Notes: generated from the letters alone by a model not told the origin. Numbered from the stretch's first letter, positions 47,319-57,912 are shown. The stretch: DNA of 64,000 nt from Polydactylus sextarius (GCA_016801845.1 CM028908.1:22021047-22085046); one strand, 5' to 3'. Made by a program: numbers and translations.

Positions 47319-48743
47319 CGAGTGTCTCTTCTTGGCTGCGTCCAGACTCGGCTCCCTGCCAGCATTTCGGCTGTTCCGCAGAATCAGTCCAGACTCCCTG
47401 GCCTTCTGTGTTTTCACTGGCGGGGCCGGGGGAGCCATTTTGGGAAGTGCTGAAATCTTTGAGCCGAACGACTGACTCTCTGTGGGTCCTCTGCCAAACT
47501 GAAAGCTGTCGTCAGGTTGCTCTGTTTTAGCCGTGACCTCCGTTTCTGTTGCGAATGCCGAATGGAAGCTGGGCACGTCGGTCCAATTCAGATCTGAGGA
47601 TCCTTCCGGAGAGCCGACCGACCAGCGGTATTCTCTTCGGACGACCCGAGCGTGTTCGTCCTGCCCCGTCCTGTCCCTTTCGTCCTTACACGCTACGCTC
47701 TTCGAGCGCTCGGGCTTCAGAGGAACAATTCTGGTGATTTCAGACTGGTAACTGCTGCCTGACAGGCGATGGAGCGATGTCCTCTGACCTCTTTCTCCCA
47801 TGAAACTTTCCAGATCTTCCGCCCCAGAACTACTGATCTTCCTCTCGTGTGTCTTCACCTGTCGCAGTTTCACCTCAGCTAACTCTTTGTTGTCAATAAA
47901 ACCCTTCCCTCGTACCTTCATCACACACTCTCCTTTAACACCTGCTAATGAACTATCGTGCTCTATCTTTCCAGGTCCATTCACTGAGCCTAAATCAACA
48001 TCTGTACTTCCGACCTGACTCACTTTTTTCTTCACCTGTTCTGCACCTTGAGTCATGGCCTCTTTGCTTTCTCCACCTGAGAATTCCTCCTGTGTGCTGT
48101 CTTTAACGGCCCTGACAGACTGATCCTTCCCTGATCCCTGATCATCTTTCTTCACCACCACCGCCACAGGAGATGGTTCACAATGATTTCCTGTTTGAAG
48201 TGTTTTTTCTGGGCTGACGTCAGAGTCGGAGGCATCATTCTCGTCTCCGGTAGAATCGCTGCCTCCTCTCTTGTAGACGAGCTCTGCAGGCATCCCCAGG
48301 TTTAAACTCTGAGGTCTCCTTTTTTTCCTTTGTTTGGAAGCCGTGCACTCCTTTATCTGGCGTGAGCCTGGGGCCACGTCACTGTTTGCCTCAGGCCCCG
48401 AGGCATGAGATGGTTTACTTTGAGGCTTGTCATGCATCAAGTCTGCGTTCTCAGATAACTGAATCACAAAACGACTTTTGTTAGTCGGCTTGGATTCGGT
48501 GCATGTGTCAGCCTCATTTGACGATTTTGTTGATAGAAATTCATCGATATGGCTTTTCATTTCTTTCCTGTCATACCCTGTTACCTCTTTATGTATCATC
48601 TTGGCAACATCTATCTCTTTTTCCAGCTCCTTTTTCTCCCACGAGGAATCAGAAATGAGAGATTTGTTCTTTTCTTCTGCCTTCCAGTCATGGTCTTGTT
48701 GATAAGTTTCTTGTTTTTCAATCAATACCCACTCCTCAGAGCC
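47319..48743 (-). CDS. epb41l1: epb41l1 giant cassette exon (1425 bp)
   Basis: Exactly 475 codons with phase 0 at both ends. The acceptor is aacatgtag (poor pyrimidine tract) and the donor is gtaact. It begins GSEEWVLIEKQETYQQDHDW and ends AAKKRHS. It is rich in Lys, Glu, Ser and Gln. It has a basic patch (KQRKKRRPQSLNLG), a Pro-rich stretch (MAPPAPPVKTQKA) that could suit an SH3 domain, and many SxS/TP sites. No folded domain is evident, so it is likely disordered. The open frame runs past the donor to about 47148, which is not coding. It is probably an optional insert, as large exons are in this family. Confidence 0.88.
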
Positions 48744-49032
48744 CTACATGTTGGTATAGATTAAACACAATTAGACAAGCCAAACACAGCTACTGCACAG
48801 AATGAGATCTACACAATCATTTGGCTCACAAAAAAGAGAATAAAAAGTACAACTGATGGTTTTTGATAAACATGCATACGGATTTTAGAGCTAATTTGTA
48901 CAATACGTGGTTGTATTCTCTTTTTAAGAAAAATAAAATACATATATGAGAAGGCAATGCATTTCACCAAAACACAAATGCTACAAAATAGCACAATGTA
49001 TCACCAAAGAGGAAGAGTGAGAGATATGCAAC

Positions 49033-49119
49033 CTCAGGTGAAGTGACCAGAGTCTTCTGGACGAACCCCTCAACAGAAAGGCTGTTAACGGGGTCTTTTC
49101 CCACCGCTCGGCCCACCAA
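49033..49119 (-). CDS. epb41l1: epb41l1 cassette exon (87 bp)
   Basis: Strong pyrimidine tract and acceptor gtcggccag, weak donor gttgca, phase 0 at both ends. It encodes LVGRAVGKDPVNSLSVEGFV, then QKTLVTSPE. I recognise no domain. It sits between the SAB-end exon and the giant exon. The weak donor suggests conditional use. Confidence 0.78.
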
Positions 49120-50278
49120 CTGGCCGACACGAGGCAGAGGAGAAGAAAGGGAATTTAAAAGAGAAGGAAGAAACAGCTGTTAGAGCTTGGACTGAGAAGT
49201 GAGAAGAAATTAGTGAGACGTACAACTTCATGCAGAAGGAAAGAAGACAATGAAAAAGGCAGAGAGTTCATTTGTAAAAAAAAAAAGACTTTTCAGACTG
49301 AAGACACACGACTACATGTATCTGGCAACTGCAACATCCACACAACCAAATCGACAACCATTTGCAATTCAAATATTATCTTTGTGCAACAACAACAATC
49401 TGAATTTCACCGGATTACACTCGTGCCGCTCCACCTGAGACATTTGCTGCTGCAGACGATGTTTGACAATCTGACTTTGGCACTGGTAAAATAAATTCTA
49501 CCTGAAACTATAATAGTGTGCAATATCTGTGCTGCATCTACAACATTTTTAATTACCAAAATGTGATCAAAGCACAGGAGCTTTTGTGATCTGGCATAAA
49601 GAAAACTGTGCCACTGCAAGTCAATCAAGAAGAAGAAAAAAAAAGAAAGAAAAAAAAAAAAACACCATAACTGATAATTATTTTTCAAGTGCCTCACAGT
49701 GAGTAATTCTCAAAAACATCTCCACACTAATCTTATCAAGATGTTTCCTTCTCTGCTACTTGTCAGTCATCTTCGAGAACCCCTGAGAAATTGTCAGATT
49801 TGTTTTTTTTCCAGCGCACCAGAGGCAGACAGATTGTACTTCATTATGCACACGTCTTAAAATAAACTGCAGGTTTTAAACGTCTGCTCCTGCGAGCACT
49901 AACATCTCTCCGCAGGAGATACTCAATCAGAGTAAAAAAAATGAAATAATAATAACAACTACCGCCACTAATCATATTCATTTGCTGGTTTTAACAATCA
50001 TACAAGTTCGGTACATAGTTGTTGATATAAAAAAAAAAAAAAAAAAAAAAAACTGAATTAAAAACCCTGAACATTATGTGTCTGTGTCACATCTTTGCTA
50101 CCTGCTGCTCTGGCTCGAGTCAAGCAGCCAAAAAAAAGGATTTCCACAAGACAGCAACCACACGGGAATATCAATGTCCTTCAGTGGTATGTCAAGCATC
50201 AGAGCTCCTCGGATTTGACATACTGACCATAGTGGACTTTAAAGCCCCCTGCCCTCCACACACTCAGCCTCTACTCAC
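49120..50278 (-). other. epb41l1: epb41l1 intron
   Basis: A 1.2-kb intron with a poly(A) tract at about 50030-50052. I see no other feature. Confidence 0.7.
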
Positions 50279-50428
50279 AGCCTTCTTCTCCGGTGTGCCA
50301 GTCGGAGACGTCCCAGACAGACGCTTCTCTCGGTTCATCAGTTTGCTGTTGGGTTCCCTCAGGGCTCTCTTCAGCTCATTGATGCTGGCCTGATGCTTCA
50401 GCAAGACGTCCTGAGACTTATCCAGGAA
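50279..50428 (-). CDS. epb41l1: epb41l1 exon: KHQASINELKR block (150 bp)
   Basis: Acceptor ttcccag, donor gtgagt, 50 codons, phase 0 at both ends. It encodes FLDKSQDVLLKHQASINELK, RALREPNSKLMNREKRLSGT and SPTGTPEKKA. This block corresponds to the position of the end of the spectrin-actin-binding region in 4.1R. In 4.1N, spectrin-actin binding is considered weak or absent. Confidence 0.95.
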
Positions 50429-52033
50429 CTGGGAAAGGAAGGACGGAAGGGGAAAAAGAGGAAAGTAGATGCTTTAATGTCATGACATCGCCGTCATCTT
50501 TATCAGCACATCACTCAGTGTAATCTCATACAACAGGATGTGAGATATCACTGCACAAAGAGGCAGAGGATGCCTGGTAAAACACTTACACTTATAAGGG
50601 TTATGATGCTGCAGCTAAAGAACAACGGTAAATCCTGCTTTTTTCTCTGAAAATATAACCTTCTGTTCCACTAATGTCAAAAAAGATATTGTACTTTTCA
50701 TTCTGCTACATTTATCTGACAGCTACAGTCACTTAACCTGCTGAGATTTCACATTAAAAATCTTTAATAGGCTTAAAACTTCCGTGGTATTCGGCACTTT
50801 TAGTTGACAATGACCGTGTCTAGTCGGAGTGTGTTTGTCATATTTTTTAATGTGAATGACTGTGATGTCTTAGTTGTTTAACCAGAGAGACAATCTCCTC
50901 CCTGAGCTTTTCAGATGGTTTCATTTCATTAACTGTAAAAAATCCAATTAGCCAGTAATCCAATGAATACGCTGCATTTACACTATGCAAAGTAGTTATA
51001 ACCAACTATAACAGTTAAATACAGCTCAAACATTGATGCATCAGCACTGAGAATTGTAAGAATATATATATAAAAATAATATCTGGTAGTAAGTAGTAGT
51101 AATACTTCTAGTAGTAGTAATATTATCGAACAAGGTAAGTCCTTGAAACCACAGTTTCAAGAGATCAGGGGAAAAACATCCTTTTTATTATTTATTATTT
51201 TTTCAGAGTTAACCAGTGAGATGAGCTCCCACCAACACAAATGACCCAGATCTCTCATGTGGAATAACCCACATCACTTATTGTTGTATGAAGCTGACTA
51301 TGAATCACTATTATTATGAAGCAGAAAATGTCTGTGGAACTGTCCCAATCCCAATTTGTTTTAAGAGATCTGGTAAAAACTGGTGCTTCTGTAAACATGA
51401 AGCACTAAGGACCATGACTACTTACATACTATTAAGCCATAATATTATTTAACTTCAATGCTAAAAACCAGAATGACTCAGATTCTCACTGGAAAATAAT
51501 CTTCATGTCACAGGAGGAATTTTTCTGACAAACTAAACTTTTTTTATTTTAAATACCACAAGTGTATCTGACTTAAAATGTTTTGAACTCGACATAGTTG
51601 AATGAAGTATTTTAACTTGTAATAGTGCGTTTTCACATTGCTGCACACTGTCCAGCACTTGAATTCAACCAAAGGATGTGAGTTTTTCTTCACCACAGGA
51701 CAGAATGTGAACACAGTGTACGTCACTGATATTTTACAGCCACTTCAAGCAGGAGAGGAGCTGTTATCTATGACAACGAAGAATTTGTCGTTTGTCGTTG
51801 ACACTTTCAAAGCTAAAGTTTAAAAAAAAAAAAAGTATTCTGTGCTCATGACTCCCAGATGAAAATGAAAGCTGACACATTTTTATTACAATTCAAAAGA
51901 AATATAAAAAATTTTCCTTGATATCCGAGGCAGGCAAATATCAATCTCTGAAGACTAGCAGTGTGGGAGGAACAAGCGACACACGCACACACGATAGAAA
52001 GCACAAGGACTGAAGATGTGAACAAACATATAC
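50429..52033 (-). other. epb41l1: epb41l1 intron
   Basis: A 1.6-kb AT-rich intron with scattered TAG/TA simple sequence near 51060-51125. No exon is seen. Confidence 0.7.
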
Positions 52034-52069
52034 CTCCTGTTTGTGCCGAGGCGTGGCCTCCTGGTCCAA
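52034..52069 (-). CDS. epb41l1: epb41l1 36-nt exon B (PRHKQE)
   Basis: Acceptor gctctctcag, donor gtatat, 12 codons, phase 0 at both ends. It encodes LDQEATPRHKQE. It matches the Q-E-T-T-PRHKQE segment that precedes FLDK in mammalian 4.1N, so it is the ancestral exon of this pair. Confidence 0.9.
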
Positions 52070-52619
52070 CTGAGAGAGCTGAGTTGGGGCAGGAGAAGGG
52101 ACAAGCGAGAGAGAGGTCGGAGGTGAAGAGTGCAGGGGGTCAGAGAGTGCAGGAAGAAGGTCAGATGAAGAGACAGGATGGTAGAAGGTGAGTCAGTACG
52201 GGAGGCAGGCAGACAGACTGAAAGAATAGATCTGACTGATATCATGCCAATGACTTGAAGATACATCCCAGCAGACATTTCAGATGCATGAAATTTTCCT
52301 TTTTATCATACCATGGACAATGAGTCTGTCCCCCACTGCACCAATCACTGTCTGTCAAATGTTTGCTGGGATGTTCAACTATGACAAATACGTCTAGACA
52401 TCACCTTTGAAGTGTCAGTGTGGTGCAAAGCAACAAAGAGTTTTTTAAAATTTTATTTCAACTGAGTTGACAGCTACAGTAAAAGAGACAAACCTGGTGG
52501 ATGACACGCAGAGAGAGCGAGAGACGGTTCGACAGAAAGAGTAAAAGATGAATGGATGGTGACAGACGTACAGATAGAAAGACAGACAGACAGAGACCAA
52601 ATCACCAGACACCAAATAC

Positions 52620-52655
52620 CTCCTGTTTACTGTCAGCTGGTGACCCAGCATCCTC
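52620..52655 (-). CDS. epb41l1: epb41l1 36-nt exon A (SKQE)
   Basis: Acceptor cggcgataag (weak), donor gtattt, 12 codons, phase 0 at both ends. It encodes EDAGSPADSKQE. It has the same length and end (AAACAGGAG plus GTAT) as the next exon downstream, suggesting duplication. It could be included together with exon B or be mutually exclusive with it. Confidence 0.72.
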
Positions 52656-53015
52656 CTTATCGCCGGCAAGAGTTAAAAACAAAAAAGGAAAAGCATGTTA
52701 GCAACCAAGGGGTTGAGTTTGCATCTCTTAGCATAATGAAGAAGGGTTAAAACCCGTAAAGCTGTTAGAAGGATTTATGAGCAGTGCAGTGTAAGCATAT
52801 ATAAGCTTGAGTGAAAAGGAGAAGAGTTAGTAAGTGTTAAATCCACTGAAGCCACCACAGCATTATGCCACTGTCCTCGTCCTTGATTTTCCTGAACCAA
52901 GGTCAATTTGTTCAAAATTTGACTGAAGTGCTACGTTTTTGGTTTTTTTTTTCAATTTCCACAGTTTAAATGAGCTCTAGCTTGTGAAAGTCAGAGTTCA
53001 TCAGGAAATCTCTAC

Positions 53016-53248
53016 CATGATCTCTTTCTTTTTGCTCGGAGTCACGTTGCCGTCGTCGTCTTTGTCCTGCTCTGATTCGAGGCCCCGCTCATGGTCCCTG
53101 TCCTCCTCATCCTGCTCCAGACTGGGCTCCAGCTCCGTCTCCTGCTCGTCCACAGATGGACTGTGGAGGCGACGCTGTTCACTGATGCTGCGGTGGGACA
53201 GACCATCGTGGTTCTCGCACATGGCTGAGACCGGCCTTGAAAACTCTG
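53016..53248 (-). CDS. epb41l1: epb41l1 exon: acidic segment after FERM-adjacent region
   Basis: 233 bp, phase 1 in and phase 0 out, donor gtagag (weak). It encodes AEFSRPVSAMCENHDGLSHR, a serine-rich stretch, then the acidic run EQDEEDRDHERGLESEQDKD and a TPSKKKEIM end. AEFSRP..S..ENHD is the 4.1N-specific join after SLDG. The acceptor reads ATCAGCAG, a NAGNAG site. Using the second AG removes one Ala. Confidence 0.93.
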
Positions 53249-53421
53249 CTGATAACAAGACTCAAGTTATTATGGATGAATCGGACAAGTTTATCTGACG
53301 TGTATAATAGTTTTTGTCTTTGTCTCTCATGTTGCAAGTCTTGCAGTCAAGATAGGTAAGGTTGTCCTGGCTGACGTGTTTCTCGTAATGTGCTTCTACT
53401 TCTCTTAACTGAACACCTCAC

Positions 53422-53597
53422 CTCCGTCCAGGCTCCTGGACAGCAGGTATCTCTTGCTGGTGGAGCGTTCAAAGTGCGGAGCAGGTCGGTCTATGAGTGC
53501 ACTGGCCTGTCTGGTTTGAGCCTGCGTCCTGCCGCTGTATCGAAACTTTGAACCCATCACTAAGAAACCCTTTGGAGGAGGCTCTGGAGACACCAAC
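53422..53597 (-). CDS. epb41l1: epb41l1 exon: FERM-adjacent (FA) domain
   Basis: Acceptor tctccgcag, donor gtgagg, 176 bp. It encodes LVSPEPPPKGFLVMGSKFRY, SGRTQAQTRQASALIDRPAP and HFERSTSKRYLLSRSLDG. GSKFRYSGRTQAQTR is the FA signature of 4.1 proteins, with Ser/Thr sites that regulate FERM binding in the family. The SPEPPPKGFLVMG variant is the 4.1N form. Confidence 0.96.
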
Positions 53598-54389
53598 CTG
53601 CGGAGACAAACAAAAAAAAAGATAATAAGGAAACATTTGTGACCAAAAACTGTACTAAATTGTACTATATAGTGAAAACAACTGGGTTTCAATCATTTTA
53701 CACTGAAAGTCTTCTTCTTTATGACAGGAATATCTACATAGGAATATCTATGAGCTGTTTCTTAGATATATTCTTCACTTAAAAAAGAAAGACAGTGTGT
53801 TGCTTTATTCAAATCTTTGATGCCTTGCTGGGGTGGTTTGTTCATAGAGACGATTTGTGCGACACACGGGGAGACAGATGGATTTTTTTCTATCTTCCAC
53901 TGCAACACTAGTTATGCATGTAGACGATTTGATCTGCCTCTGAATATCATTGTCCAATTTAAAGTCGTGCTTCAAATCCTGCCCCTGTTGTGTGTTTTCA
54001 GCCAGGTTGAAATTGGCACAAAAAAACTCTCTCATTGACTGTAATGTAACATCGATTTTTTTAAATCGAATAACTGGCATTCAATGCATTCTGTATGCGA
54101 TTTTGTCTGTGTACTATCGTGTTTTTGTCATAGGTAACAGGCAGTTGAGGGAGCACTGTTCAATACGCGGCGCTGGGCCACCGCTCCCCTCAGCAATGCT
54201 ACCCGCCCATTAAACATAAATTAGATAATGCAAAAGGATAATCAAAATTGATTACTCATACAATGATGTGCCTTGTATGTATTCTGTCGGCATTTATTAA
54301 AAATTAGTTGTATTTGATTAATTACTTTCTGTGTAAATATATCCACTTCCTGGTTGCAGGGCGCCGGACAAATGGGTGTATGTAGGTCC

Positions 54390-54926
54390 TTAAAGGTCAC
54401 AGAATGGTTGAAGAGGGTTTTGATTTTTGTTCAGTGATGTGACATATACACAATAAAATTTGTGTAGTATTTGTATATATATATGTATGTATATATGTAT
54501 ATATGTATATGTAATTTTGTACTTTAGGGTGGAGGATTTTATGGTTTTACACCTATTTGGGATCTTTTCAGGCTTAACTGGCAACCTCATTATGAAATGC
54601 AAGACAATGACTGGCTGCCTTCACTGTCACGATGAATGTAATTTCGCCGGCTTCAGAACACGGACAGACCATCTTTTTACAGCTATTCACCTTTGACAGG
54701 GAGGGAATGGAAATCAGAGTGGAGGGGCAGTGAGATACATTTGATGTCACAAACAACCTTTTTTGAATTGACCCATTTTCTAGCGACATTTCTAAAAGAG
54801 GAATTTCTATGAAAAGGAGATGTTCAGAATTTTTTGGCACTTTTCACATGTTCCTGAATGTGGGTGGACTAATGTTCTTCAACAAAGACAAGGTAAAAAT
54901 GTTTTTTTATTCTCTGTCACCTTTAC
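54390..54926 (-). mobile_element. TTAA-type MITE, copy 3 (longest, 529 bp)
   Basis: The body is 54394-54922 with ends AGGTCACAGAAT and ATTCTCTGTCACCT. It is flanked by TTAA on the left and TTAC on the right (one change). The core at about 54775-54830 is the reverse complement of the cores of copies 1 and 2. Extra internal sequence, including a TA/TG-rich part at 54470-54515, is missing from the shorter copies, so they look like deletion derivatives. Confidence 0.78.
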
Positions 54927-54935
54927 AATTTTGAC

Positions 54936-55220
54936 AAGCAGGTGACTTAACCTATCCTCTCTCATTGGCTCTTTCCGGGGCATACATCACATTGTCACTT
55001 GTCTGGTGACAAGCGATAGACCGATGAAACCAGATACAACTTTGGAGAAAATTAATGAAATTTCATTTTGTTTGTTTTTACCAAAAAATCCTTTCATATG
55101 GGTACACTTAGAGAAAAAACAAGATAAGCTTGGCCCAGACCAACCTGATTTAAACATTCGGCAGCAGGAAAGTAACCGAGGATGGAGTTACACCCGGTTT
55201 TGCCTGTTTATGTTATGAAA
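54936..55220 (+). repeat. possible transposase-like relic
   Basis: A 70-codon open stretch from 55006 contains KNPFIWVHLEKKQDKLGPDQ, then PDLNI. A (L/R)GP.QP.L motif occurs in TTF-type zinc-finger hAT transposases, but the cysteines are not visible. The match is weak, and the segment may be unrelated. Confidence 0.25.
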
Positions 55221-55427
55221 AATGTTGGCTGGATGAGATGTTAATGACTTTTAATGATTTCCCTGCACTGTGTTGTGGACAACAATGGGGTAAGAGAAGC
55301 AAAGACGAAAAAGTCAAAGACAAGCGTAGCTGCACCCGATGAAGTTGTACATGTGGACGTGTTTTGTTCGCCTTGATGCTCGTTGAACAAGAAAACCCTC
55401 CAACAGTTTGTGTGGATCGATTCTTAC

Positions 55428-55525
55428 CGGAAGAAGGTGTGATGTTCGATGCAGACCTTCCACAGCCTCTTGGCAGCTCTGTGGTTGGGAAGCTTGAAAC
55501 CGATTGTACTTTCAAACTGCTCGTA
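55428..55525 (-). CDS. epb41l1: epb41l1 exon: FERM C-lobe
   Basis: Acceptor ccctgcag, donor gtaaga, 98 bp. It encodes YEQFESTIGFKLPNHRAAKR, then LWKVCIEHHTFF(R). This is the end of the PH-like F3 lobe of the FERM domain, with the conserved LWK.C.EHH.FFR helix. Confidence 0.97.
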
Positions 55526-56997
55526 CTGCAGGGAAGAGACAAAACAGAGACAGGAGTAAATAAGGTGAAGGTGGTGAAGGTCATCTAAGCACCTCTCAGT
55601 GGTGGATGTAAATTTTAGGGCTCCGTAATACTTTCATTAAAAATGATAGTATATTTATTAAATCACACTGCACATGAATAATGAACCCAGTCAATAGAGA
55701 AGCATTTGTTTTGTGCTTGGATAAACACAACTGCCACAACATATATGTCAATACACAAGCAAACATATTAGGAGCATTACACCATGGATTTTACCGACTG
55801 GACAAAAAAAGAGCAGATGGAGGCAGAGGAGAGTTAACATCTAATATTCAGAGGAGGACTGTTTCACTGCTCTATATTTACACTCTTTATCCCTCTATTC
55901 TGTCTGCAGCTGCAGCAGCTCTGTTAAAATGGGCTCTTTATTTGGCTCCATCACAGGCTCACTGTGTGGCTCTTGTCACTTGACTTGGTCTGGCCTAGAC
56001 AGCGCTGTCGCACTGAGGCTCAGCCTGGACGGTAAGCTGCAAGCAGCAAAATGAACCGGACGAAAATGTACTGTAGGTCCTGAAGGTACAGGTCAGGTGA
56101 TTTACAGTCCTCTGATGCTGAGGATTTAGGGGAAAGGATTGATATTTTTGGAGGAAGTACACTAATTCACTATTGTGCTGAGAGTTGGATAAAAAAGATT
56201 GATACTACTCTGAGGTGTGTGCATTAAATTTGTAGCTGTAGCCAAAAGGAAACAGTCCAACTGTGACAAAATAATCTGCTTTCCAGCTCCTCTACAGCGC
56301 AGTAATTAACATGATATTCTTTTATTCTTTATTGAATGCAAGCAAAAAAAAGAACTGCTTAAGAACAACAGGTTGTGGGCGCCTGGATGCCCGAGTGGCT
56401 AAGGTGCACCACGTTGGTGTATATGCTGTGCAGTTGCTCGCCGGATCGAGTCCCGACCGAGTCGACCTTTCCTGCGTGTCCTTTCCCCACTCTCCTCCCT
56501 GTTTTCTGTCACTCTAAACTATCTCTGATTAAAAGCAAAATGCCCAAAAAAATCTTAAAAAAAAAGAAAAACAACAAGAAAAAAAGAACAACAGGTTGTG
56601 GCACTGAGGATTATGTACTGGGCAATTTTTTGGCCTTGAGCTGCGATTCCCTGGAGGCATCGCTATGAGGCTGCCAGGCAACTAGAGGAGATTCCAAGAA
56701 GCTGTAAAAACCACAACTTGTCATTTTTATAGGTCCAGTCTTTAAGTTAAGCTGACAGCTGCTGAGTGTAGCTTCATATTTACCACACAGTGGTAGAGCC
56801 TGAAACTATATAATATAGATGGCATCGCTATCATGTAATAATCACAGTGAACTGGTTATTTTTTCCAATTCAGTAATGTCCCTGATGTTTTTAAACAGCT
56901 TCTTTATGTTGAGCAGCACTGACCTCGAGCAGCAAATGAATTTTAATGAGTAAAATTGACAGTATGACCTTTAATTACCCTCTACCAGAGCACATAC
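55526..56997 (-). other. epb41l1: epb41l1 intron containing a SINE
   Basis: A 1.5-kb intron. The only clear element is the tRNA-derived SINE at 56379-56583, inserted in the opposite orientation to the gene. Confidence 0.75.
56361..56601 (+). mobile_element. tRNA-derived SINE with 18-bp target-site duplication
   Basis: The body is 56379-56583. It is flanked by perfect copies of AAGAACAACAGGTTGTGG (56361-56378 and 56584-56601). The head resembles a tRNA gene: box A-like TGCCCGAGTGG near 56389, and box B-like GGATCGAGTCC near 56442, each one base off consensus. A tRNA-unrelated body follows, then a tail AAAGCAAAATGCCCAAAAAA and A-rich 3' end. That tail is common in fish SINEs. It is not a functional tRNA because pairing of the arms is lost. 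Confidence 0.85.
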
Positions 56998-57150
56998 CTC
57001 TCCAGGTCGTATCTTGATGTAAAAGTTGCTCCTCTTGTATGAAATCTTGAGAATCTTTGGCCAGGCAAAACGATTGATCCTCAGCCTATCACGGTAAATG
57101 AGCAGGCCATTGGCACACACACCTAGCATTATCTCGATCCCTTCAGAGTC
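56998..57150 (-). CDS. epb41l1: epb41l1 exon: FERM F3 lobe
   Basis: Acceptor cctgcag, donor gtatgt, 153 bp, phase 0 at both ends. It encodes DSEGIEIMLGVCANGLLIYR, DRLRINRFAWPKILKISYKR and SNFYIKIRPGE. INRF.WPK.LKISYKR is one of the most conserved segments of 4.1 FERM domains. Confidence 0.97.
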
Positions 57151-57263
57151 CTGCAGCGAACACAGGGTCAACGCAGAGGCACAAATTATTCATGAGCAAC
57201 AACATATGCATCCTTGAGGCCATACTGCTCTTTCACGCTAATGCTACTTCAGGAAGAGCCGAC

Positions 57264-57351
57264 CTTAGCATGGTGGAGGTCCACACCGTACATGGACAGT
57301 TTCTTTGCATTCTCCAGGAAGTTCATTTCAGCTTCTGCTGGAGTCATACCC
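57264..57351 (-). CDS. epb41l1: epb41l1 exon: FERM F2/F3 junction
   Basis: Acceptor gcccacag, donor gtcggc (weak), 88 bp. It encodes GMTPAEAEMNFLENAKKLSM, then YGVDLHHAK. FLENAKKLSMYGVDLH is a FERM hallmark. Confidence 0.97.
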
Positions 57352-57693
57352 CTGTGGGCAGAGGAAAGATAATATCTGTAACCAACGTCAACAAGCTTTC
57401 TTAAATAATAAGCCCATAATCTTGCACAGCAGGAGCAGAATTATCTTGGTAATATGTTCGACATATTCACTTCTATTCTCTTCTGCTTTTTGCTGCATCT
57501 GTTCCCCCCCCCGAAGCATCATGTTTGGCCCAGTGCCAAAAGAGCACATGGTAAAGATACTCAAACTGTGTGGCTTGCAGAAAACTATACGCATGACATG
57601 TTTCAACACTACAGACTCAAACTCATCAGCCTTCATCCCAGGAGATTTGTGGACAGATGAACGTGTAGTTTATACAGTGGCATGGGTTAGTAC

Positions 57694-57912
57694 TTGTAGT
57701 TTCGATGGAGCTCCATCACCCTCTCCTCCAGCTCACGAGTCTGATTGGGGGCGAACCGGAAATCGTTGACGTAGTCCGAGCCGTGGTCATCCTGGTCGTA
57801 GTCGCCGAGCTCGGCTTGAACGGTGTAGGAGCCCAGGAGGGCATGGGTGACGAACGAGCATGGCAACCGACCTGACAGCATGTCATCCCTCAGCTGCAGA
57901 CACAGGTAGTAT
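57694..57912 (-). CDS. epb41l1: epb41l1 exon: FERM F2 lobe
   Basis: Acceptor gcctgacag, donor gtacta, 219 bp. It encodes YYLCLQLRDDMLSGRLPCSF, VTHALLGSYTVQAELGDYDQ, DDHGSDYVNDFRFAPNQTRE and LEERVMELHRNY. The acyl-CoA-binding-like helical F2 lobe motifs LCLQLR.D...GRLPCSF and LGSY..QAELGDYD are complete. Confidence 0.97.

Larger units (their letters stand above)
53598..55427 (-). other. epb41l1: epb41l1 intron with MITE copy 3
   Basis: A 1.8-kb intron that is largely repeat-derived. It holds unclassified repeat-like DNA at about 53810-54230, the TTAA-type MITE at 54394-54922, and a possible transposase-like relic after it (54936-55220). Confidence 0.65.

Noticed and set aside
56379..56470. 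Possible tRNA gene
   Set aside because: It has box A- and box B-like motifs, but the stems do not pair as a tRNA. It is followed by a SINE body and tail and flanked by a target duplication.
57388..57769. Overlapping plus and minus ORFs of 82-154 codons near 57.3-57.8 kb
   Set aside because: They overlap an intron and the antisense of FERM exons, with no domain similarity of their own.
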